Below are positions 1 through 5,693 of a DNA stretch of 13,114 nt, one piece after another. The notes under the pieces were generated by a model. The model was not told where the DNA came from. It was given only the letters and a program-made list of their open reading frames with translations, and searched no databases. Position 1 is the stretch's first letter. Each line of letters starts with the position of its first letter. Source of the DNA: Sterolibacterium sp964500605 (lineage in GTDB: Bacteria > Pseudomonadota > Gammaproteobacteria > Burkholderiales > Rhodocyclaceae); NCBI GenBank assembly GCA_964500605.1, contig CAZCOS010000062.1, positions 1-13,114 on the forward strand. The letters are read 5' to 3'. The translations under genes and the position numbers were made by a program.

Positions 1-60
1 AAATTGGATGAAAATTACCCCTCCAGGTGGGTCAATTCTGGGTGGACGTCAACACCTTTG
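1..60. repeat. Possible IS21-family element end (subterminal repeats)
   Basis: Two related units follow each other. Both have the form AATT, then GG(A/G)TG, then an A/C-rich stretch ending CAACACC or TACCCC; one starts near position 2 and the other near 34, the second preceded by GGTGGGTC. Short tandem 'GGGTCAATT...GGTGG..GTCAACACC' units are typical of the subterminal repeats of IS21-family insertion sequences beyond istB. No transposase gene lies in the window, so the element body would be to the left. This is recognition by eye only; it could be an unrelated repeat. Confidence 0.4.
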
Positions 61-146
61 ACGCTCCGCCTCCGGCTGGCAAGCCTGTCCGAGCTTCTCA
101 AGACGCCCATTGCCGGAAGTGAAGCGACAGCAAGGAAGGATCGATC

Positions 147-863
147 TTGACCGCGAACCCGCAAAGTGACAGGCGGCGCAAGGCGCGCGCCTCCCGCGGC
201 AAGCTGCATCTGCGCCGGTGTCCGGCCTGCGGCGAAGCGATGACCATCTCGCCGGTGGTGATCGACAGCGCCGAGGGATGCCGCTTCTGGTCGGACGGCA
301 AGATGGACAGCGCCGCGCTGCCGTCCCTGCGCACCCACGGCGTGTGCCCTTCCTGCCGGCAGGCCTTCGCCTTTCGCGGGCTGGAGCGGCTGGAGCGCAA
401 GGCGGCCGGGGCCGCGCCGGTCCCGGCCGCGCTCCTGCCAGACAGCGATGACTGGATGAGCCTGGCCTTCCGCGCCAAGGATGATCCCGCCGCGGAAAAG
501 TTCATCCGCGTCGCCTGGTGGCAGCACCTCAACGATGCCTGGCGGACCGGGCATTTGCGCCCCCGGCCCAGCATCGATGTCGCCTGGCGCAATTACCTGG
601 ACGACAACCTGTCGCATCTGATCGACCTGCTGGATCCGGCGGTGACGGACGAGCGGTTCCTGCTGGCCGAGGCGCTGCGCGAGCTCGGGCAGTTTGAGCG
701 CGCCCTGGGGCTTCTGGTCCATGTGCCGCCCCGCAAGCGCTGGTTCGCCAGCCTCCTCAGCGCCCATGCCGCCTCGGGTAACGACAGCCTGTTCGGCCTG
801 TCGAAGGAAGGCGATCGCTGGCAGCCGATCGCCTCGCCGATGAGCTGGGACACCCGGGCCTGA
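147..863 (+). CDS. Zinc-ribbon protein of unknown function
   Basis: A 238-residue protein that I do not recognise. The TTG start at 147 is chosen because a strong ribosome binding site (AAGGAAGGA, 132-140) sits six bases upstream and no in-frame ATG fits better. The N-terminus is very basic (residues 1-25). Two CxxC knuckles follow, CPAC near residue 25 and CPSC near residue 67, with a linker holding a possible strand-rich insert: a zinc-ribbon arrangement. The rest is helical and rich in W, L and A, and the region around residues 160-200 could form TPR-like helical hairpins. There is no signal peptide or membrane segment. It lies 384 bp upstream of the PcfJ-like gene on the same strand and shares its high GC. 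The zinc ribbon suggests nucleic-acid or protein binding; the role is unknown. Confidence 0.6.
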   Translation: MTANPQSDRRRKARASRGKLHLRRCPACGEAMTISPVVIDSAEGCRFWSDGKMDSAALPSLRTHGVCPSCRQAFAFRGLERLERKAAGAAPVPAALLPDSDDWMSLAFRAKDDPAAEKFIRVAWWQHLNDAWRTGHLRPRPSIDVAWRNYLDDNLSHLIDLLDPAVTDERFLLAEALRELGQFERALGLLVHVPPRKRWFASLLSAHAASGNDSLFGLSKEGDRWQPIASPMSWDTRA

Positions 864-1247
864 AGCGGCTGTGCGGGGAGGTTTTCGCCGCAATTTCGGC
901 CTTAATTCTATGAAATTAAGCTTCGCGGGGCGGGCGGCAGCGCGGGAAGAATTCGCCGCAATTCCGGCTGCCGCGGACCGACGAAAACAGCGCCTTCCCG
1001 CTGCTCCCGCCCCCCCGAAAACCATCAGAAAACCGCCCCATCCGGCTACCACCAACAGACTTGCTTATACCTCGGAAACGCCCGACTGGCGCGGCATTCC
1101 GCGTGATCGCCCACTTCGCAAAGGCTTCTTTTGAGGGCGCTTCCGTAGTAAAATTATGGTTCATGAATGGCCGTCCGGATACCCGTCTGGCATGGCCCGT
1201 CCGGGGCCGCTTCCGGCCGCGGATCTTCCTATCGGGAGGTGGCTGAA
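864..1247 (+). other. Intergenic region with direct repeats and an AT-rich hairpin
   Basis: No convincing gene. A 17-bp direct repeat with one mismatch occurs at 884-900 (TTCGCCGCAATTTCGGC) and 952-968 (TTCGCCGCAATTCCGGC). Between the copies lies an AT-rich hairpin, CTTAATT at 901-907 paired with AATTAAG at 914-920. The paired repeats around a palindrome could be a protein-binding region or a small remnant. Upstream of the PcfJ-like start there is a GGGAGG ribosome binding site (1234-1239). Confidence 0.45.
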
Positions 1248-2300
1248 ATGTTTTTTGCCAATCGCTTCGACAGACTCGTGGCCTGGCACGACCGGCTCGT
1301 CGATGATCCGGACAAGCGGCTGCTGCCCCCGAGAAGTCCCTGGCCGGATTTCGGTGGTGATCTCATGCGGTGGCTCGAACCCCGGGGCCTGCGACCCAGC
1401 GCCTGGAAACCCTGCAGCGTATACGGTGATGTCGTCTTCGAAATGCTCGGCCCGACCTGGATCGATGACGCCCGGCCGGAGGAGAGCGTTCGCAACGTCA
1501 TCACCTACCTGAACCTGCTCGATGCCTGCGGAATGGGCGGGAATTTCCTGCCGCCGATCGCCCTGGTCCGCTCCATGCCGGAGTGGGGCATCCCCGGGCA
1601 GTGCCTCGATTTTGTCCATCCCAACTTCTTCAGGGCCTTGTGGGGCGCCTGCACGATCGCCGCCTACCGGCTGCCCAACAGCCAGCACGCCGTCGAGAAG
1701 TTCGTCAGGAAAGCCATGATGGCGCCGGTGCGCTGGTATTTCTCGACCGGCCACCATCTCGACGAGACATTCAATGACTATCTCAAGACTCGCGGCTGGC
1801 TTGAGCTGCATGGCCAGCCCCAGGACTGGAAGGCAAAGCAGGAGGAGATATGGATGTGGAGAGAGCGCGATTCACCCGCGCCGGCCGAATGGCCGTCGAT
1901 TGCGGAGGAGACCGAAATCGGCGGCTATCGCATCGTGCCGCTGCGCAGCCGCAGGGCGCTCATGCTGGAAAGCGCTGTGCTGGGCCATTGCATCAAGACC
2001 TATCTCGAGCGCTGCCGCTCGGGCGAGATCCAGGCCTTTTCCGTCAGGAAGCCGCCCGACTTGTGGTGGCCGCTCGCGACGATGACCCTGAAGAAGGCCG
2101 AGGACGGATCCTGGAGCTACGACCATCTGGAGGGCGAGTATGATTTCATGATCGGTGATGACATCCTCGAAGCCGTCGGGGCATTCGTTCTGGCGACGAC
2201 CGGTCGGGAAGTCATGCTGGTGGAGGACGACAAGGGCAGGGTTTTCAACCTTGCCGATGCAAGATGGGCCGGGCCCGTGTCCCGTGATGGTTTCCGATGA
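1248..2300 (+). CDS. PcfJ-like protein
   Basis: A 350-residue protein with a C-terminal PcfJ-type domain. The signature is the stretch at residues 238-283: LMLESAVLGHCIKTYLERC, then IQAFSVR, then PLATMTLKK. It matches the family pattern of an M..C(V/I)..Y core followed by a strand reading '(I)xSxR' and another reading 'P.AT'. The N-terminal 200 residues are helical, tryptophan-rich and not recognised. PcfJ proteins are named after an Enterococcus conjugative plasmid gene and are common in plasmids and integrated elements; their molecular function is not established. The ATG at 1248 is chosen over upstream in-frame starts because GGGAGG lies eight bases before it. No signal peptide or membrane helix is visible. 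The gene sits alone between the zinc-ribbon gene and the TacAT module, so it marks the segment as accessory DNA. Confidence 0.65.
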   Translation: MFFANRFDRLVAWHDRLVDDPDKRLLPPRSPWPDFGGDLMRWLEPRGLRPSAWKPCSVYGDVVFEMLGPTWIDDARPEESVRNVITYLNLLDACGMGGNFLPPIALVRSMPEWGIPGQCLDFVHPNFFRALWGACTIAAYRLPNSQHAVEKFVRKAMMAPVRWYFSTGHHLDETFNDYLKTRGWLELHGQPQDWKAKQEEIWMWRERDSPAPAEWPSIAEETEIGGYRIVPLRSRRALMLESAVLGHCIKTYLERCRSGEIQAFSVRKPPDLWWPLATMTLKKAEDGSWSYDHLEGEYDFMIGDDILEAVGAFVLATTGREVMLVEDDKGRVFNLADARWAGPVSRDGFR

Positions 2301-2433
2301 CAACAGGCTTGTGTCTCGATGGCCGGCGTGCAGGCATCGATGACGGCCTTGTACACACCGCGGTCCCGCATCTGAGCGTCAAGACGGCCGTGCTCGGACG
2401 CTTACGAAAGCCAAGCTATCGTTTGTTGATTGG

Positions 2434-2462
2434 TCATTGTGGCGTCAAAATGGCGACAGTGA
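2434..2462. promoter_or_regulatory. Imperfect inverted repeat, candidate TacAT operator
   Basis: Arms TCATTGTGGCG (2434-2444) and GGCGACAGTGA (2452-2462) are complementary at 8 of 11 positions around a 7-nt centre. The repeat ends 35 bases before the antitoxin start, a normal position for an autoregulated toxin-antitoxin operator bound by the ribbon-helix-helix antitoxin. I found no clear -10/-35 pair. Confidence 0.35.
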
Positions 2463-2497
2463 TACACTGAACGTTCGAATGATTGTTGGAGGTTGAT

Positions 2498-2809
2498 ATG
2501 GGTTCCGCAGTGGCCAAGCCAGACCGCATCGGCGCTCGGGTTCCGCACGAGGTGTACGAGACGCTTTGCCGTGCCGCCGAACTGACTGGCGCGACAGTCA
2601 ATCAGTTTCTGGTACAGGCCGCGCTGAAAGAAGCCCAGGAAGTCATCGAGCGCGAGGAGGTCATCCGCCTCAGCCCACGCGACTGGAACTGGCTGCTCGA
2701 CTTGATGGAAAACCCGCCCAAGCCGAACGCCAAGTTGAAGGCTGCCATGAAGCGTTATCAGAAAGCCAAGCGAGACGATGCAGGTACTGCCTTCAACTGG
2801 GAGCCATGA
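2498..2809 (+). CDS. tacA: TacA-like DUF1778 ribbon-helix-helix antitoxin
   Basis: A 103-residue antitoxin of the DUF1778/TacA family. The N-terminal half (about residues 9-50) is a ribbon-helix-helix DNA-binding domain: a basic strand (DRIGARVP), a helix (HEVYETLCRAAELTG) and a second helix (TVNQFLVQAALKEAQEVI). The C-terminal tail (55-103) is extended and ends in a Trp-Glu-Pro segment; in characterised relatives this part wraps and neutralises the acetyltransferase toxin. The ATG at 2498 is chosen because TGGAGG (2487-2492) lies five bases upstream, better than the in-frame start at 2483. The 3' end overlaps the toxin gene by 32 bp, so the two are translationally coupled. It probably represses its own operon through the upstream inverted repeat. 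Confidence 0.85.
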   Translation: MGSAVAKPDRIGARVPHEVYETLCRAAELTGATVNQFLVQAALKEAQEVIEREEVIRLSPRDWNWLLDLMENPPKPNAKLKAAMKRYQKAKRDDAGTAFNWEP

Positions 2810-3254
2810 TCGGCAGGGGTTCGACTGTGGCCGCCAGGAACTGAACGACTGGTTGCGGCGGGTCGCGCGCCAGCATCAGGACAAAGGGCTGTCGAAAACC
2901 TTCGTCGTCATCCGTGAGGACGAACCGGTCCGCATTTGCGCCTACTACGCACTGACCTTGGCCGAACTCGAAAACCGGCATCTGCCGAATGCTTGGCGCA
3001 AGAAGTTACCGCGCCGCATCCCCGGCGTGCGATTGGGCCGACTGGCGGTCGACCGGCAATATCAGGGCAAGGGGCTGGGGGAACTCTTGCTCGTCGATGC
3101 CCTGACGCGGGCGCGGCGCATCTATGCCGAGGCGGGAGGGATTGGCTTGTTCGTCGACGCGTTCGATGAGCAGGCAGCCGCATACTATCGCCGTTTCGGT
3201 TTCGAGGCCGCGCCGGACAATCCTCTTTTGCTGTTTTTGCCAGCTGCGGACTGA
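2778..3254 (+). CDS. tacT: TacT-like GNAT acetyltransferase toxin
   Basis: A 158-residue GNAT-fold toxin. Family members acetylate the amino group of charged tRNAs and stop translation. Visible features in order: the N-terminal HDRQGFDCGRQELNDWL segment (10-26) characteristic of TacT-type toxins; the RLGRLAVDRQ strand (85-94); the acetyl-CoA pyrophosphate loop QGKGLG (96-101); and the C-terminal AYYRRFGF (135-142), which carries the conserved catalytic Tyr. The length is normal for the family and nothing is missing, so it looks intact. The start at 2778 overlaps the antitoxin by 32 bp, and the conserved HDRxGFDCG segment begins only nine residues in, so a much later start is unlikely. Which tRNA is targeted cannot be read from the sequence. 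Confidence 0.88.
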   Translation: MQVLPSTGSHDRQGFDCGRQELNDWLRRVARQHQDKGLSKTFVVIREDEPVRICAYYALTLAELENRHLPNAWRKKLPRRIPGVRLGRLAVDRQYQGKGLGELLLVDALTRARRIYAEAGGIGLFVDAFDEQAAAYYRRFGFEAAPDNPLLLFLPAAD

Positions 3255-3555
3255 GGCGCAGAAGGCGGCATTTTTCTGGAAGTGATTTTCCTTTCTTCTG
3301 GTCAGTGAGTGGGATTATTCGATTACCACAACTGGGGATTATTGGATTTGTTCTGAACAGTACGGAAGATACGCCGGACAGCTTGGCCAAATCGGCCGTG
3401 ATATGATGCAGTCGGGATAGGTTTGCTCGCCAGCAAAGCTTTGCTGATGAACTGAGGGTGCACCTCAAGCTTATCGGCCTGATGCGGATCTCCACACAAA
3501 GCCGATTTTGACGAACTGAATCTGGGCAGTTCTGCCAAGGTGGTGACTGGGGCGT
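3255..3555. other. Gene-free region with repeats and a perfect palindrome
   Basis: No confident gene. A 14-bp direct repeat with one mismatch is present at 3311-3324 (GGGATTATTCGATT) and 3335-3348 (GGGATTATTGGATT), a layout seen near insertion-sequence ends. A perfect 16-bp palindrome, CAGCAAAGCTTTGCTG, lies at 3431-3446. On the minus strand an open frame from a TTG at 3538 begins MAELPRFSSSK, which resembles the first residues of HicA toxins and starts 17 bases after the HicB-like stop, but the frame then diverges. The segment may be decayed toxin or IS debris. Confidence 0.4.
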
Positions 3556-3771
3556 TCAGGTACGAACAGCCATCTCCCCGAACCGGTAGGCTCGACGTGG
3601 CAGGTCTGAGGGCTTGATTTCGTTTCCCTCGAAATAAAGCTCAAGCGCCTCTTGCAGGCTAGTCACGGCTTTCTCTTCGGTCGGCCCATCACTCGTCACC
3701 TCGACCTCGAGACAGCGTGCAACGAATACCCCGTCCTCGGGAAAAACCACATATTTCAGTTTGCATTCCAT
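3556..3771 (-). CDS. HicB-like antitoxin, orphan
   Basis: A 71-residue protein with the compact HicB fold: a strand (MECKLKYVVFPED), then GVFVARCLEVEVTSDG, then a helix (TEEKAVTSLQEALELYFEGN). The G.(F/Y)VA.CLE.....G pattern and the following E/A-L rich helix are the hallmarks of this partial RNase-H-like antitoxin. There is no C-terminal DNA-binding extension, which fits the short HicB subtype. The ATG at 3771 matches the family N-terminus; a GTG at 3780 is also in frame, and neither has a good ribosome binding site. A palindrome, TGTGAGTCACA (3771-3781), overlaps the start and could be regulatory. No intact HicA (about 60-80 aa with a Gly-Ser-His motif) is found on either side, so the toxin seems lost. 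Confidence 0.7.
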   Translation of the reverse strand: MECKLKYVVFPEDGVFVARCLEVEVTSDGPTEEKAVTSLQEALELYFEGNEIKPSDLPRRAYRFGEMAVRT

Positions 3772-4217
3772 GTGAGTCACAGTAACGTTAGGCTCTACGC
3801 AACTCTATCGCCAATGCTGCGAGTAGGCACTCCGCTTCCCGCAAGGAGTCTGCTCCGGCCGCACACTATAAAACCCTTGGCCGCGGTGCACAGCGTATCG
3901 CGCCCCCACAGGGCGTTGATCAGGCCCTAGGGCACGCCCCATCATGCTCAGATCGGCCACCTCTGGAGACGGGCTCACGAACCGGGCTGCTCTTCAGACA
4001 AATGTTGAAAATATGCGGAGCTTGAAACCGCCTTGTCGGTCTAGATCCCCCTTAAGTTTGCCGCTTGCGGCAAGCCATACATTTGGCCAGCCATTCGTAT
4101 CGGACATTCTCGGTATGTGTCACGATACTATCGAGGCGAACGAGACCTACTATAATCGTACCCCGGGACGCAGGGTGCGCCTGTAGGTTAGCAAACCCGC
4201 CGTGGTGCCAAGGCAAC
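3772..4217. other. Intergenic region without a recognisable gene
   Basis: About 446 bp with lower GC than the flanks. Short ORFs occur on both strands but none has a plausible ribosome binding site or a recognisable product. Visible structure: a 10-bp palindrome GCCCTAGGGC (3924-3933) and a hairpin TTGCCG-CTTG-CGGCAA (4058-4073) without a T-run, so not a clear terminator. It probably contains the promoter of the HicB-like gene and decayed DNA. Confidence 0.4.
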
Positions 4218-4484
4218 TTACTTGGTTGTTTGCACGAACGCGTCATCCGGGCTCGGTGGCACGTTAGGCACGCGACTGAGGATATCAAGAGTGGCTTCTC
4301 GTGACATGCTGACTGCGATCTCCCTTAGATGCGACATATACAACATTTGCTCACGCATCAGCAGACCGTCGTGAATCAGTTCAGCATAGAGGCGATTTTC
4401 TGACACCCAAAGTTTCTCGGCCAGTTTTTTGGCGCGGGCGCGCTCGTCATCGGGGATGCGCAGCACGAATGACTTCTTGCTCAT
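4218..4484 (-). CDS. Ribbon-helix-helix antitoxin (partner of a PIN toxin)
   Basis: An 88-residue protein. The N-terminal part (residues 1-45) reads as a ribbon-helix-helix domain: a strand (KSFVLRIP), a helix (DDERARAKKLAEKLWV), then SENRLYAELIHDGLLM. The second half is a helix (REQMLYMSHLREIAVSMSREATLDIL) and a proline-rich tail, suited to toxin binding. The ATG at 4484 has AAGGAG six bases upstream. It starts 13 bases after the stop of a PIN-domain fragment on the same strand. That toxin-then-antitoxin order is usual for the COG1569-type PIN modules, whose antitoxins look like this. With the toxin truncated it has nothing to neutralise, although the gene itself seems intact. Confidence 0.65.
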   Translation of the reverse strand: MSKKSFVLRIPDDERARAKKLAEKLWVSENRLYAELIHDGLLMREQMLYMSHLREIAVSMSREATLDILSRVPNVPPSPDDAFVQTTK

Positions 4485-4497
4485 CTTGTACTCCTTG

Positions 4498-4737
4498 CTA
4501 CTGCTTCAATTGATTCAGTACCTCGGCGGGTGTCCGGATCTGTACATCCAGGAATTGAATTTCCCCGCCACGGAAATCGCGGACGTTATGGGTCACGATG
4601 GTACAAGGGGCGGCTGCAACAGCGATTTCGTAAATAAAGTTGTCCACCTCGTCCCGCAGGTTCGGGCGCCAATTGCCCTGAGTTGCCAGAATTCGGCCAT
4701 TCCGGACCGTCGAAGCCGGCGAAAGCCGGTTTTTCAC
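4498..4737 (-). pseudogene. C-terminal remnant of a PIN-domain toxin
   Basis: The recognisable part is about 60 residues: NWRPNLRDEVDNF, then EIAVAAAPCTIVTHNVRDFRG, then VQIRTPAEVL. This is the C-terminal half of the putative PIN-family ribonuclease toxin (COG1569 type), including the acidic residues of RDEVDN and the Asp of the THNVRDF motif. The N-terminal half, with the essential LDTN(V/I)L aspartate, is absent. Homology fades at about 4676, and sequence beyond it forms a GC hairpin (4714-4731) rather than coding sequence. A GTG at 4737 keeps a frame open, but the product would lack the active site. The break lies at the 3' edge of the recombinase operon, so insertion or a deletion linked to that element probably removed the 5' half. 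Confidence 0.75.
4714..4734. terminator. GNRA-loop hairpin 34 nt past the trio operon
   Basis: Stem AGCCGGC (4714-4720) and GCCGGTT (4725-4731) with a GAAA loop, seven pairs including one G-T. Read on the plus strand it is followed by a short T-run; read on the minus strand it lies 34 bases after the stop of gene C but lacks a U-run. It may terminate the operon, act in both directions, or be a structure at the element end. Confidence 0.4.
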
Positions 4738-4764
4738 GTCTGGAGATTGTAAATCGACGGGCAG

Positions 4765-5676
4765 TCATTCTTCCTTCGATATTTTCTCGATTCGTGTTCC
4801 TGCGCGTTCATTCAAGGGGGCGGGTTCAGTGCACAGGAGGTCCATTGCCCGCCGCAACGAAGGGCTTTCGTCTACACCGCGGAACTCAAGATAGGCGGGT
4901 GTCAAATCCGATTGCCACAAGATAACGCGAACCTTCAGACTGACGCGGATGCCGGCTTCCTCCGCTACGTGCAGGAGAAACCTTGAACGACGGACCGACT
5001 GGTCGACTTGACGCGGGCGATCCATTTTCATCGAAGATGGCAGTGTGACGTAGTTGCCATCCGTTGCTGTGTTGCGAATCGAAGTCAACTGATAGTTTTT
5101 CGAGCAGATCGAGGAAACTTTGGCACTGATTGATTGGATGGCTGGCGCTGCTGCGTACAGATTGAGCAAAGGTAGTTGTGCAGAAAGCGTTTCGCTACCA
5201 AAGCTGACCGACAGGCGGCGACCTGCGCGACTGTGCATGATTTCCCACGTTGTGCGGTCCTCTTCCGGCATCGATTCGATTGCCACCTGCCGTTCGGAAG
5301 CATCAAGTTGCGGCAGGCTGTTCGCAAGCGTAGTAAGCCGCCCTGTTCGGATCACGAACTCGCCGGCCTCTTCGCGCAGCCGGGAGAATTCGTCACGCAA
5401 TCGGCGCGTGATGTCAGCTCCGCGACTGCTGGGAGACCGATTGTCATCGAGAGCGAGGGGCATCTGCGTGGTTGGGACCAAATCAAAGGCAAGCCAGAGA
5501 TTTCCGCTGTCTGCAACCAGCCTTTCCTCCACGTTCGATGAGAAAAGCGCGTGCAACGAAGGCATGAAGGCCAGTGCCATCCGCCTTGCCTCATTCTTTC
5601 TTGTTTCGAGTTCCCGCTCGGTAAGCCCGGCATCTGCGACGCCCAGAGCAATGCTGAATGCGTGAATACGTTCCAT
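4765..5676 (-). CDS. Trio gene C, protein of unknown function
   Basis: A 303-residue soluble protein that I do not recognise. The ATG at 5676 is chosen because AGGAG lies five bases upstream; in-frame codons further up overlap gene B. The first 50 residues are helical and rich in Glu, Arg and Ala, with no signal peptide. Residues 85-110 form a charged helix (ITRRLRDEFSRLREEAGEF), and the C-terminal third alternates strands with basic segments (KMDRPRQVDQSVRRSRFLL). No recombinase, HTH or nuclease motif is visible, so it is not a third recombinase. It follows gene B by 17 bp and is last in the operon. By analogy with other three-gene recombinase operons (Tn554 tnpABC, gamma-mobile-trio islands) it may be an accessory DNA-binding or targeting factor; that is inference from position only. 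Confidence 0.6.
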   Translation of the reverse strand: MERIHAFSIALGVADAGLTERELETRKNEARRMALAFMPSLHALFSSNVEERLVADSGNLWLAFDLVPTTQMPLALDDNRSPSSRGADITRRLRDEFSRLREEAGEFVIRTGRLTTLANSLPQLDASERQVAIESMPEEDRTTWEIMHSRAGRRLSVSFGSETLSAQLPLLNLYAAAPAIQSISAKVSSICSKNYQLTSIRNTATDGNYVTLPSSMKMDRPRQVDQSVRRSRFLLHVAEEAGIRVSLKVRVILWQSDLTPAYLEFRGVDESPSLRRAMDLLCTEPAPLNERAGTRIEKISKEE

Positions 5677-5693
5677 GTTCTCTCCTGATAAAT

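Noticed and set aside
15..1055. Long minus-strand ORF opposite the zinc-ribbon gene
   Set aside because: A shadow frame in high-GC DNA; composition is rich in G, R, A and P, no domain is visible, and the plus-strand gene has a good ribosome binding site and CxxC motifs.
2469..2478. 10-bp match ACGTTCGAAT shared by the tacA upstream region and the tRNA T loop, considered as a second attachment core
   Set aside because: The match does not extend beyond these ten bases, does not include the anticodon-loop part of the fragment, and is short enough to be chance.
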